In this document: positions 1 through 10,059 of the stretch, in pieces | Position numbering within the stretch: the stretch's first letter is position 1 | Layout: every line of letters starts with the position of its first letter | From: Paramacrobiotus metropolitanus | Taxonomy: Eukaryota > Tardigrada > Eutardigrada > Parachela > Macrobiotidae | Assembly: GCF_019649055.1 (NCBI RefSeq) | Contig: NW_026570230.1 | Span: 1,798,001 to 1,862,000 of the forward strand | DNA length: 64,000 nucleotides | Reading direction: 5' to 3' | Translations under genes and position numbers: made by a program | Notes under the pieces: model-generated | Database searches by the model: none | What the model saw: only the letters and a program-made list of their open reading frames with translations | Told to the model about the DNA's origin: nothing

Positions 1-223
1 TACAACCAGACGTGAATAAGATCGAGTCTTCAGAAAATTAAAGAAAAGGCAGAAAATTATTTTGCCCAACTTAATTAATTTTGGAGAAAATTTGTTCGCA
101 AATTACTACTGTAATAGAAAAGACAGAAAACAGCTGAACAGCTGGCTGTTTTGCCAGCCGCCCAGGACGGCATACGGGGTTAGTAAATAAAGTGTAAAGA
201 CTAAAGCGGCCCGCTTAAATTAG

Positions 224-727
224 TGGTGGAGGTCAGTTACATTTGGGTAAGCGTTGCGCGTCGGGTAACGGGAAAACGCGTAAAAAGTGTGACGTAACAG
301 CGCGTAACCAAGCAAACATTCTGATTCGCAGTCACAAAATCTGGGATGGGTTTTCAGCTTACTTGTCCGCGTAAGCGTTGCGCTTCGACGTCGAAGCGCA
401 ACCATCACCCAAACTACGAGTAACTCGTAACTCTCCTGCACAGATCAACAAAATTTGTGTGTGTTTGGACCAAAAGTAAATCCAACGACCCAGATTCACA
501 ATCCAAAACTGATAATTAACTTTTTTGACGTAATACCACATTTACCACATTACAGCATTAAAAATGAGTTTTTCAGTTCCACGTCGGTGTTCAATTTCTT
601 TCTTGGCACGGAAGCGTACTCGACTCACGATTGGACGATTGTTTTTCTGCTGAGTCATGGCTAATTTTTACGCGTCTCTCCATTACCCGACGCGCAACAG
701 TTACCCAAATGTAATTGACCTCCACCA
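224..727. mobile_element. MITE-like element with about 70-bp terminal inverted repeats
   Basis: The left end (TGGTGGAGGTCAGTTACATT onward, 224-294) and the right end (660-727) are inverted copies of each other. About 46 of the outer 48 positions match, and the pairing continues inward to an ACGCGTAAAAA / TTTTTACGCGT pair. The interior of about 365 bp has no transposase-like frame. It contains a perfect 26-bp palindrome at 377-402, whose left half (GTAAGCGTTGCGC) resembles part of the terminal repeat. A third copy of the outermost end lies at 732-751, head-to-head with the right end, giving a stem GACCTCCACCAGT/ACTGGTGGAGGTC. No convincing target-site duplication was found. A non-autonomous DNA element is the best reading; family unknown. 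Confidence 0.7.
377..402. repeat. perfect 26-bp palindrome
   Basis: The two 13-nt halves (GTTGCGCTTCGAC and its exact reverse complement) abut with no loop. The palindrome sits near the middle of the inverted-repeat element at 224-727. Confidence 0.85.
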
Positions 728-1790
728 GTGACTAGTGACTGGTGGAGGTCAATTACAGTATTGAGGACTGACTTGTGAGTACGGTATCAGCAGGTACTTT
801 GCAGTTTGCAGTATATTGTAGCGATAGAAATTAGATGTACCGCCAGTAGGAGTGTTAATTGCCTTTCTCTACTGATTATTGGTTGTTATGTTATGAAGAT
901 CAGAATCCTAGTTTTCCTACTTTTACCGACCGCATCTCACGGTCAGAAACATCTTGAAATTAGTCTTGCTGCAGCTTGCTCCGAATCTTGCCCCTGTGCT
1001 TATGCACTTCTTGCTACGCGCCTTCCGCGCTTCTTGCCCCACGCTTATGCGTTCTTGCTCCTCAGCTTGCTCGCTGATTCTTGCTACGTTGTACTTGCTA
1101 ATAAACACCTGCGATGACCTTGTGTTGTGTTGCGTAATCGCTATGGGATGATCGTGCATCTCCCATCATTGTCACCCTGTAAACGGTAGTCAGCTTCCGG
1201 TCAGCATCGCTGCCGACCGTGCCAGCCTTTCCCACACTAACAACCGACAGATCGTGGTAAGGTGGATTAACCAACCCACTAGAACAGCAGTCAAACCGGC
1301 TGCTGTTACAATATCAATAGATTCATATATCCTTACGTCCTTATTTTTTGGAAATTATCTCTTAAATCAAGAGTGATTTTTTCATTAAGTTGTTAATTTT
1401 ATAAAATAGAGCATCGCATAAACGTTCCTACCTTTATCTTTAAAAAAATCTTAAGTTTTGGAGAAGGTCTAAAGATTTTTTTAAAAGTTTAATACTTAAG
1501 GGTTGTTAGTACTTACAGGTTGTAGTACTTAAATCTAGTGCTACGTACGTTGTAGTACTTAAATGCTGTTAGCTTCTAGAGAGTTCGCAACTTAGCAACC
1601 TAAGCAATAGTTATTATTTTAAAACTGCCAATTACGTCAAACATAATTTTATTTTTTTTAATTCTTGAAACCTTTAAGACGTTCTTAAATCCGTTCGATT
1701 ACCTCCAAATAACTATAAATTCTTCCAAAGCCCGCTTTAAAGCTTTCACATTTCAAGAATTTCTAAGAATTTCGCAGCGGGGCCGTTACC

Positions 1791-1839
1791 TCTAGATATT
1801 TTTAGCCTCCAGAGTTTCTAAATTTTAAAAATATCTAGA
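1791..1839. repeat. 14-bp inverted repeat
   Basis: TCTAGATATTTTTA at 1791-1804 is the exact reverse complement of 1826-1839, with a 21-nt loop. It may be a remnant of a small palindromic element, but nothing else supports a family. Confidence 0.5.
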
Positions 1840-2804
1840 AATCTGAGTACCTCAATATCTCACGGTCTGAAGTGTCTAATTTATACGAGTATCTAATTAT
1901 TCCTAAATATCTAACAGCCGGCCCGCGGCCCGTTAACTTCTGTATTCACTAACGTAGCGGCTCTGTGGTACTGGTGGTAGCCTGGGCATTAATAGTGGAG
2001 CAGTTGCTCAAAGCTTCTATTAATATTCACTAACCTACGTTACTTTGTATACTTTACTGATATCTATGGCAGCTTAGGTATTCACTAAGTTCTACCTCTA
2101 AATCTAATAAATATGTATTTAATTTATTTTTTTAAATAGTGAACAGCTGGCTGAATGGCTGAAAATCTTGCAATTAGTAGCTAAAGATGAATCCTGCGAG
2201 GTCACCTTGACACTTGAGCAACTGATAATTGTTTCCCACAGTTTTCATTAATTCTGTTAATTTCCATTTACATCCGTCGTACCAAAAAACTGAAGTTTTG
2301 AGTTGGCTAGATCGGCAATATAAAGTTACATAAAAAACGTGAAAAAGACAAACAAAAAGAAAAATTACGAGGTGATGACAATTTCTATAAAACTGGTCGA
2401 ATTCAACCGGTAAGCTTGAAAGCTGTCAGCATTTCTACATGTTTAAAATATTTTCTTAGCTGACCTCGCTGAGGCTTTACATTTAAAATATTTCTCAAAA
2501 TCTGTTTTATTGCTGTGCGATGTACATTTTGTAATTTCTTTCTTTCTTCCATACCTCGAACACAACTGGTCGCGCGCTAGCGCGACCGATACTTGTAATA
2601 CATAATATTCCTACACTTTCATATATTGTTGTTTTTTCGCGAAAATTGGTTTCTCGTTTTGTTATGATTTGCTGGAATCTGGCTACCCTGATCTTATTGG
2701 ATAATGCACACAGGGCTGCTGGATAGGCCGTCAAAAATCTACTTATTTGTTTTGAATGTTCTGTTATATTACTGCAGCGGTGCAGCCTCTGTTGTGAGAC
2801 TTCT

Positions 2805-2928
2805 CATCGTGGCTGGCCGCAACACTCGGCTTTCCATGGAATCCAAACTGCCCTTGTACAGTATCTGCATAAACTGATTAACAGCAAGGGAAAGCGGCGC
2901 GGCAGCAGCGTTTGCATTCGGCACAATG
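2805..2928 (+). pseudogene. decayed copy of exon 2 of the gene at 8193-9267
   Basis: This stretch is clearly related to the last coding exon at 9124-9267. Shared blocks include CGGCTTTCCATGGAATCCAA, GGCGCGGCAGCAGCGTTTG and the region around the stop codon (CGGCACAATG against CGGCGCAATG). Between the shared blocks the copy carries an insertion of roughly 25-30 nt, plus small changes that break the frame. No copy of exon 1 is seen beside it. It is a fragment, not a gene. It ends about 350 nt before the NDUFS2 fragments, so two unrelated host exons lie side by side here. Confidence 0.75.
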
Positions 2929-3275
2929 CTGCAGAAACAGGAGCATGAAAGTGAAATGATATAGGTCAGGGAATAAGTATTTTAGGAAATCCAAAACGTG
3001 AAAATGCGGGCGCACTGCAAAGGCTACGTCGATCTCGCCTGTACGTATTCCATGTTCCTATCCGGACCATAATCCGGTACGTAGTCTGGTTGTACCGGAA
3101 GCAGACTTGTGGGTGAGCAACGCTGAAGGATTGCTCCGCTGTTTGCTGGGACTTCCTGCAAATCTGTAATTTTGTTAGCCTTGTTATAGATTATGTCAGT
3201 GGTAAAATTTTCGTACAATCTTCGAGGAACTCCAAAAGGTAAATGTTATTGTGTAATAATTTTGTTGTTACGGTG

Positions 3276-3515
3276 TGATGGTACGAGGGTCCGGCATCAA
3301 AATGAGATCTGCGCGCAGTACGACGCCTACGATCAAGTGGAATTAATTCGATGTCCCTATCGGTTCACGGGGACTGCTACGATCGCTACCTGGTGCGCAT
3401 GGAGGAAATGCGGCAGTCGCCGCGGCTCATCCGTCAGTGCCTGAATAAGATGCCACCTGGCGAGATCAAAGTGGACGATAACAAGGTGGTGCCTCCCTCC
3501 CGAAAGGAAATGAAG
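3276..3515 (+). pseudogene. NDUFS2: NDUFS2 (complex I 49-kDa subunit) penultimate exon, frame-broken
   Basis: NDUFS2 is the core quinone-site subunit of mitochondrial complex I. The last 50 codons are intact and typical: [15 protein letters not shown], then [15 protein letters not shown], ending KEMK directly before a GTATGT donor at 3516. The part before this keeps the family words in different frames: VRGSGIK, then YDAYDQVE, then VPIGSR, then GDCYDRY. I count at least three small frame breaks, including a 4-nt AATT duplication (GAATTAATTC where GAATTC is expected, about 3340-3349) and a 2-nt loss at SRG|DC. The next exon of the gene is not downstream on this strand; it lies inverted at 3887-4160. 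Read as a pseudogene fragment, with an intact gene expected elsewhere. Confidence 0.8.
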
Positions 3516-3886
3516 GTATGTTATGCTGTTGTTGTACGCAGGGGTTTTTGATAAGTTGATGCGAAATAAAGTAAAGTCCGTGAACATATGTTTAAGAGTA
3601 AGCGAGAGTGCATAATTTGATGAATAAGAACAGATTGCGGTTTTAGTCTTTAGGGGATTTCTTACTTACTTGAGAAACAGGCTTTGCATTTGATTAATGA
3701 AGATTCTCGTTGCATGTTGCAATGATTGTCAGTTTTGCTTTAAGCACTTCCAGTTTCATCATTTTTATGATATTACGAAGCAGGAAGGCATCCAGCTGAT
3801 GCAGTTCTAGTATAATTACTTCTATGTATCTTTTGTGTACCAGCGTGGAGATGTGATCGTAAGGACGTCAGTCGGCTTAGGCACAT

Positions 3887-4160
3887 CTAACGATTCACTT
3901 CCCCGAAGACGATATCCAGTGTCCCGATGATGGCCACAATGTCGGCCAGCATGTGCTGCATGCCGATGTGGTCGATGGCCGCGAGATGCGCGAAGCCGGG
4001 CGCCTTGATCTTGCAGCGATACGGTCGGCTGGTGTCGTCCGACTTCAGATAGATACCGAACTCGCCTTTGGGCGCCTCCACGGCGGTGTAGGTGAAGCCG
4101 GGCGGGATCTGGACGCCTTCGGTGTACACCTTGCAAATGGTGGATCAACGCCTCCATGGA
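3887..4160 (-). pseudogene. NDUFS2: NDUFS2 last exon, inverted relative to the preceding exon
   Basis: On the minus strand this encodes the C-terminus of NDUFS2: MEALIHH, one extra base, then [49 protein letters not shown] and the usual terminal FGEVNR before a stop. The frame from YTEG to the stop is intact. The extra base lies in CATTTGCAAGGTGTAC; dropping one G would restore F-K-V-Y-T. A TAA replaces the codon before SMEA and no AG acceptor precedes it. So the 5' border is lost and the exon cannot be spliced normally. It continues the protein from 3515 almost exactly but in opposite orientation, which implies a local inversion. Confidence 0.85.
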
Positions 4161-4500
4161 TTAATGTCAACCAAGGCCAGATTATTTCCAATAGTGTACA
4201 GGTTTAAAATCTAACCGAATGTGAGAGTGTGTTGTACTCCCGTTTGATTTAGTGTGTTTTTCACCTGGGTCGTTTACACGATGGCAAATGCTAGAGGAGA
4301 TACTGTATAGTTAATGTTGACAGTTATGGTGGCTTAATTGGTTGTAATTAATCCCTAAAGGCGTTTATTAAAAGAACGGTGGCGTTTACTATGGTTGTTA
4401 CTGGTTGTCAAGTTCCTTCACTTCCGTTTTATACCGTGTTGAGGTAATGTTGAGTGACTGAGCGACAGTGTCGCAGTTTTTGTAGCAGGAATTCTGTGGA

Positions 4501-6802
4501 ATGATGCGGGCGATCTTGTTTGGTTTCGTCTGCGTATCCGTGCTAGTGCGGTCGGGATGTTTTGTTTCCGGTCAGGCTCAGAATGACATTCAACCGGGCA
4601 ATAATGGCTTCAATAAATCCGTGGCATGGGGACAGTTCTTTCCGAAGTTTCCGGATATGTGGAAAGCTGTGACCAGCGCTATAAAAGAGGTTAGTAATAT
4701 TTGGTTTTTCGTTAATTGACATTATAGTCTACAATTCGCATCCGCGTTTTCTTTATTTACTGATCAGCATATAGTTGTAATTTTTATTCCTCGACAAGTT
4801 ACACGAGCTAAACAATAATGCTGTCAAAATGTGAATTTTGCATCATGTTAAGATGAACTGTCATAGAATACACAATTTTCCTCCGCAGTGGAGAACATCA
4901 TTCGTCAGTGTTATATAACGGTAGGAATGTAACGCGGTAGGAAAGTCTTTAAGTTTTGTCCATTCTGATTCCGATATTCAGCTGTGCGTACTACCTCGTC
5001 CCGCAGCGATCGAATATTTTAGGTTTGAATTATTTATGTATACGTCTAATGGTAAATTAAATTTTCATAGCTCGCATAATTGTTATTTGTTACACCTTAC
5101 CACATCTATTTGGCTTCTCTTTTTCTTGTGCCAATGACTAGATTGTGGCAGCATATAATATAATGCAATCTTCGACGCGTACCAGTATGAATTATGCATG
5201 CATGGTTGATATTGTAGTTTGTATCAGTGCTAACTTTTAGAACACCCGTATTAGTAAAATTGTAAATGTATAATTGTTGTACATAATGTGACGGTATTGT
5301 TGTGCATGATGATGACAGGCTTCGATGACGGATATGGATTTCTATTACCGGCAAACACTGAATTTTTTCCGGAGTGGACTGTCGAATCCATCCGCTGAAC
5401 TCTCCGACAGCACACCGGGCTACCGCACCTACCAGACGGAAGTGCGAAAGGCCTTACTCTATCTGGGCCTGCCGGGCCCCACCAGTCCCGGCACCGAAGA
5501 CCGGACTGCCGGCACACTGCGCTATGCACTGCAGTCGCCCTTTCCGCTCTTCCAGAATACCGGCATCACGGAGCAGGACGGTCCGATCTGGCCCGTCGGG
5601 TAATTGCTCCTCGGGTAGCATATTTTGAGAATTAATCATATACGATGCTATCTACTACAGAATAATTATTTAATTAAAATTCTCGATAGTAAAGTGCCAA
5701 ACTGAAACCTTATTAATTTTTACTCTTTCCAGATCGGTATTCATATACAGATATACTGTACCTAAGTATCATGTCAGTCGGTAATTCGTACTTCTTCTCA
5801 AATTGCTACTCTAAAGCAGATGATAGTAAAACTTTGCTTCTAATTTTCTTATGTTTATGAAACGGTGACCCTTTTAATTGATCGTTGTTGTTTGCTGTAA
5901 CAGACCATTTGTATGTTTGTCCCGGAAATCGACATTTGTGGGTCCGGAACAAGTAAATCCCATAAAAAACGTCACATACTGTACGAGCAGCCGGGATGAT
6001 GCCGTGATGAAAGTGGTTTGTTGGTAAGGATTCCATAGAATCGCTTGACGTACTCATAGTACGCCGTCCTACGTATATTTATATTAGTAGTACATACTAC
6101 ATAGCGCTTCTTGATAATTACGAGTACTGTGTCAGTTGATTGTGGTGTTGAATGCAGCTACGCTTGTATATTGCACTTAATTTGCACATACATGATGACG
6201 ATTATTAATTTTTGCCGGGTGACGATATTACCAAATTATGTCAAAGTTTTGATACTGCCTAAAAAGTTTTAGTGTTTGACAACTGGAAACATATACTTAA
6301 CTTACGAATAAGAGGTTCATGTTAAAATAATAGTAACAAACAAGTTTCAAGAGGGTGGGCTTGTATTTGTAATAACTATTGTTAATAACTTAATATAGAC
6401 GAGTGTACTGTACTTCTAGGTAGATATAGATATATGTTTTTTTATCCAGAGAACTAGTGTTGTCATATAAATAAAATTGTGACGTCTTCGCTTATGTGCG
6501 AGTTTAGCTTGTACGCGTTCTTTTACAAAATACTTCAGTGTTTGCACATCACAAAGTAAAGGGTTCCATTTTCCGACAGGCTTCCCATACTGGCGGAAGG
6601 CGATACCGGTCCGGCGATTCGCGGAACCAATTACACCACGGTGTACTCGTGTTGCGAGGGATTCGAACTGCCGGCCGTTCCCACCAGCTTCCCACCCACC
6701 CGCTTCACGTCCATCATGGATGTCCTCATGTTCCTCGACAGGCCGGCGGCACCCGATAACCGCGTTTGCCAGGAAATCGCCAAAGACGCGGCGGGAATTT
6801 GA
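4501..6802 (+). CDS. secreted protein of unknown function, 230 aa, 3 exons
   Basis: Exons are 4501-4689, 5319-5599 and 6580-6802, with GT/AG borders and consistent phase (0, then 2). The start is chosen because MMRAILFGFVCVSVLV plus GCFVSGQA forms a signal peptide of about 25 residues, and no longer in-frame start is needed. Mature segments include AWGQFFPKFPDMWKAVTSAI, DMDFYYRQTLNFFRSGL, and a C-terminal exon with VYSCCEGFELP and one more Cys (RVCQEI) near the end. I do not recognise a domain. With no transmembrane segment after the signal peptide, export or endomembrane residence is likely. An AATAAA at 6953-6958, about 150 nt past the stop, is a plausible polyadenylation signal. Splice structure is good; function unknown. 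Confidence 0.75.
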
Positions 6803-8192
6803 ATCACATTGTTTGTTGTTGTTATTAAGTTTTGATCGTTTCCGGTTGTCAAATGTCTCGCACGTGACTTGCTAAACGGGTTTTAATGAAATTATTAAAC
6901 ATGGTTTACAAATACATACGTACAGCACATCAAAAAGCGTGTTTTGCATGAAAATAAATCGCCGCTCGAAAACAAATTTGTAGTTTGCTTTTTGAACGTT
7001 GTTTTGTAAGTGCATAGTACGCTACAACATCATTTATTTAATATGCCACAAATCTTGCAGGTACTTACTTACAAAGTATCCGAATGTTAACGTTGGCATT
7101 ACACTGCTAACAAAATCTTATTAATAAAATGTATATCAGATGAAAATTTACATTCTGAAATGGCCATTGGTATAGAACTAATCGTACAACATGCGTCATG
7201 CATTGTGCAATACCAAATTTTATACAACAGTCGAGTTTGAGTCGGCCCATACGGCTTGCCAAGCTGACCAACTTCCGGTTCTGCCGTTCTGCGTGTCTTC
7301 ATTGTTGTCCATGTCGGGCATGTCCACAGCGGGCGGAATGCGAAATGCCACCGCCGAAATTCGATTTTCAGTTGTACAATGTACAGTGTACACTTTTAAA
7401 GTTTTCCACTTTTGCTTTTAATTTTTAAATGCGCTCGTCTGGGCTCGTCTGAGCTCGTCTGAGTTCCGGACGTATTATTATTTACATTTATAGCATTGCA
7501 AATCTGGGAATATGTTCGAGTAAGATTTCCCAGTTACTGAGTTATGCGAGGATTCCTGCTCGATAACGGATCGAACTTCTTGGGGGCTCCCAAACGCGAT
7601 AGCAGCTTACTGCGAAGCAGAACGTGAGTTCGGGTTCTGTGGAGGACTTATCGTTTGATGTGGATTTGTTATTGTTGTTGAGTGGTTCTTGGATTTTAAT
7701 CTGCGGTGATCATTTCGGTAAGTACGAAAGTTAAACAAGAAAAATTTCATGCTTGTGTATGATCTATCGATATCGGATATCCGTTGGTAACTACTGTATT
7801 AATTTCCTGGTTGTGAACTTTTCACTCTGAGTGAATTTGCAGCACCGATCACCTGCTGTACGTGTGCAGTTTTGCGGTACTGGTTATTAATTAAACAGCA
7901 GATAGACGCAGTTATGGTTAGGAAAAGGGATTTTTGATATTGTGGTAACCGTGCCATCTTAATAACGATTTTTGTTCTTACTTGGAAAGGGTCCTCCGAT
8001 ATGTCTTGGCTTTAGCCTTTATTCAGTTTTTTTTGTAGTATTATTTTTAGGATATTCGTAAAATTTTGTACGATCGAAGTGTTTTTTTTTTTGAAAATCT
8101 GATTAGCAACTGGACTGTTTTTATCAAAACTACCTAGTGCAGCGGTTTAATTGGTTGCTGGTTAACCATCGATCGTCATCTTGTGAAGGGAA
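6803..8192. other. spacer and 5' region of the gene at 8193
   Basis: Contains the probable 3' UTR of the secreted-protein gene, three tandem GCTCGTCTG(G/A) units at about 7432-7460, and T-rich sequence before the ATG at 8193. A CAGAACGTGAGTTCGG string near 7618-7633 resembles an exon/donor border, so a 5' UTR intron is possible. On the minus strand, 7270-7370 has a short protein-like frame (IPPAVDMPDMDNNEDTQNG) that I could not connect to a gene. Confidence 0.4.
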
Positions 8193-9267
8193 ATGTCATC
8201 CAGCAGCTCCATCTCTTCCGAACACCTGCGCTCATCCGACATGGAGGTGGATGATGACGATGCGGATGATCTGGACATTATGCCGACCGCTCGTCCGCTG
8301 CACTGGGATTCGGACGGCGACGACGACACGCCGCAGTATCAGTCCAAGTTCGGTCGGCGCCGCGGCGATGAGACCCTGGAGGAACTGGTGGACAGCCTCC
8401 CTTCCACTGACCGCATTAAAATCCGCCACATCGCCAAGAAGAAGGAGGCCCAGGCGCGTCTGCACCAGCGGACCATCCCGCCGGCTTTCGTCAATAACCA
8501 CGTGGTCCCTCCGGGATACGAGGTAAATTAACGTTGCGCTGGAATTAAATTAATTTGAAGCTGTACGTATTAATTTCACTTTTCACCGGCTGCTATTAGC
8601 TAAACGGTATTATAGTTATTTTTTTATTGAATTAAAGTTGAATCTGTATTACTAATGGTAAGAAATTCATTCGCAAGATGTACCCACTACAAAGGTAATA
8701 GCAATTGTTTTTTGACAAAATGGACGATTAAGTAGATTAAAAGCTACAAAGTGAGTTCGCCTCTGTAAATACAATCGAAATAACGAATGAAGAATGTATC
8801 CCAGTTGATGAATTTTTATTGGTAAGGTGCTAAATAAATTCAAAATAATTTTACTGTTTATTTTTAATACATATGACCTAAACGAACTGATTGTTACGGT
8901 TTTTCGTTGTTAACAACTTAACATGCTTTGAATGACGTAGTACGCATTTACGTATAACACACGCTTAATTTTTGTCGTGCAGTTTAAGTTTTGATTTTTG
9001 GGGTGCATCCGAAATCTGACTCGCTTTGTGTGAGTTGGAATTTGCTCAATGGCTGGTTTTTGCAATTGAAGATTTTGAATTGTCTGGAATTGATATGATC
9101 TGGACTTTTCCGTATTGTTGCAGCCACTGGTTGCGCGACGTCAAATGATCATTTTCGATCCGATCGCGGTGAGCCGCAACACCCGGCTTTCCATGGAATC
9201 CAATCTGGCTTTGTATAAACAGCGCGGCGAAGCGGCGCGGCAGCAGCGTTTGAATTCGGCGCAATGA
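8193..9267 (+). CDS. hypothetical protein, 157 aa, acidic N-terminus, 2 exons
   Basis: Exons are 8193-8522 (110 codons, donor GTAAAT) and 9124-9267 (47 codons plus stop, acceptor TTGTTGCAG), phase 0. The ATG at 8193 follows a stop-rich T-rich leader. Residues 1-40 are Ser-rich, then strongly acidic (MEVDDDDADDLDIMP). Residues 60-90 (ETLEELVDSLPSTDRIKIRH, AKKKEAQARLHQR) look helical and charged, followed by PPAFVNNHVVPPGYE. The second exon reads PLVARRQMIIFDPIAV, then a basic Gln/Arg-rich helix (ALYKQRGEAARQQRLNSAQ). I do not recognise the family; a small nuclear adaptor-type protein would fit but is only a guess. A broken copy of exon 2 lies at 2805-2928. Confidence 0.75.
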
Positions 9268-10059
9268 AGGAATGTTTGTTGGAACTCTCCATGCAACTCT
9301 GTAATTATATTAGCATGTGTTGAGGCTTTTTATGTGTGGTAAATTTTTAGTTTAAAAAATTTGTACTCCTGATGCATATCTGTGTTGTGTAAAAAAGGTG
9401 GTTTTTAATTTTTTACGTTTTAATCATTTGTACGACGATCACTGTATAAACTATATCCAGAATTGTTAAGGGAATTTTCTCGTCTCTTGTGATGCCTGCT
9501 TCATTCTTGCTGTTTTACGCAAGATGAAGTGTAAGATTTGTTGTATTTCTAAGAGACAAGCTATAAACTGTGCATACGAAAAGTTTTATGCCGCCGTGCA
9601 TGTTAATTACTCAATTAAGAGAAATCAGATTTTCACCACCAGCAACCGATCAAAACGATCAAACTATTTTTGCTGCTCGCGCTGCAGAACCCGAGCATAA
9701 TACCTACAACAGAAGGTCGCAAACTCTGTTAAATTAACATGATTGGTTGCAAACGGTGAAGGTACAACACGGACACAATAAACCTGACGTTTGTAAACAA
9801 TTTTGAAACTAAAAAAATGCAAATACTGCATTGACGAAAGCATACAAGCGCGTAAGCGCACTGTGATAAGTAGATAAGTATAAAACTATAAATTGAGAGA
9901 TATAAAAAGGTATGACCCAAGTCCATAGACAATCCGTGCACAAGACAGCATTTTTTGCAGGCCAACAATACATATGCATCCTTGCGGTGTTCTTGAAAAG
10001 TTGAATTCATATGCAGCACGGAAATATGTCTGGTATGCGGCAGATTAGGCACGTGCGGC
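9268..10059. other. spacer between convergent genes
   Basis: Lies between the 3' ends of the gene at 8193 (+) and fructosamine-3-kinase (-). AT-rich, with only short open frames and no recognisable protein or RNA gene. Confidence 0.5.

Larger units (their letters stand above)
1..2780. other. gene-poor, repeat-rich AT-rich stretch
   Basis: I see no coding exon in this stretch. It contains the inverted-repeat element at 224-727, a CTTGCT-rich low-complexity patch at about 960-1100, two copies of GTTGTAGTACTTAAAT at about 1528-1566, a 14-bp inverted repeat at 1791/1826, and a short perfect stem around 2571-2590 (GGTCGCGC, GCTA loop, GCGCGACC). The short open frames here show no recognisable protein similarity. 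Confidence 0.6.

Noticed and set aside
806-1159. CTTGCT-rich open frames on both strands
   Set aside because: Low-complexity repeats produce open frames in several phases; no protein family.
3335-3352. GAATTAATTC as a filled-in EcoRI cloning scar
   Set aside because: The pattern fits a filled site, but a natural 4-bp AATT duplication in a pseudogene is as likely and nothing else indicates vector sequence.
7099-7370. Minus-strand protein-like fragment (IPPAVDMPDMDNNEDTQNG)
   Set aside because: Too short, with no exon borders or identifiable family.
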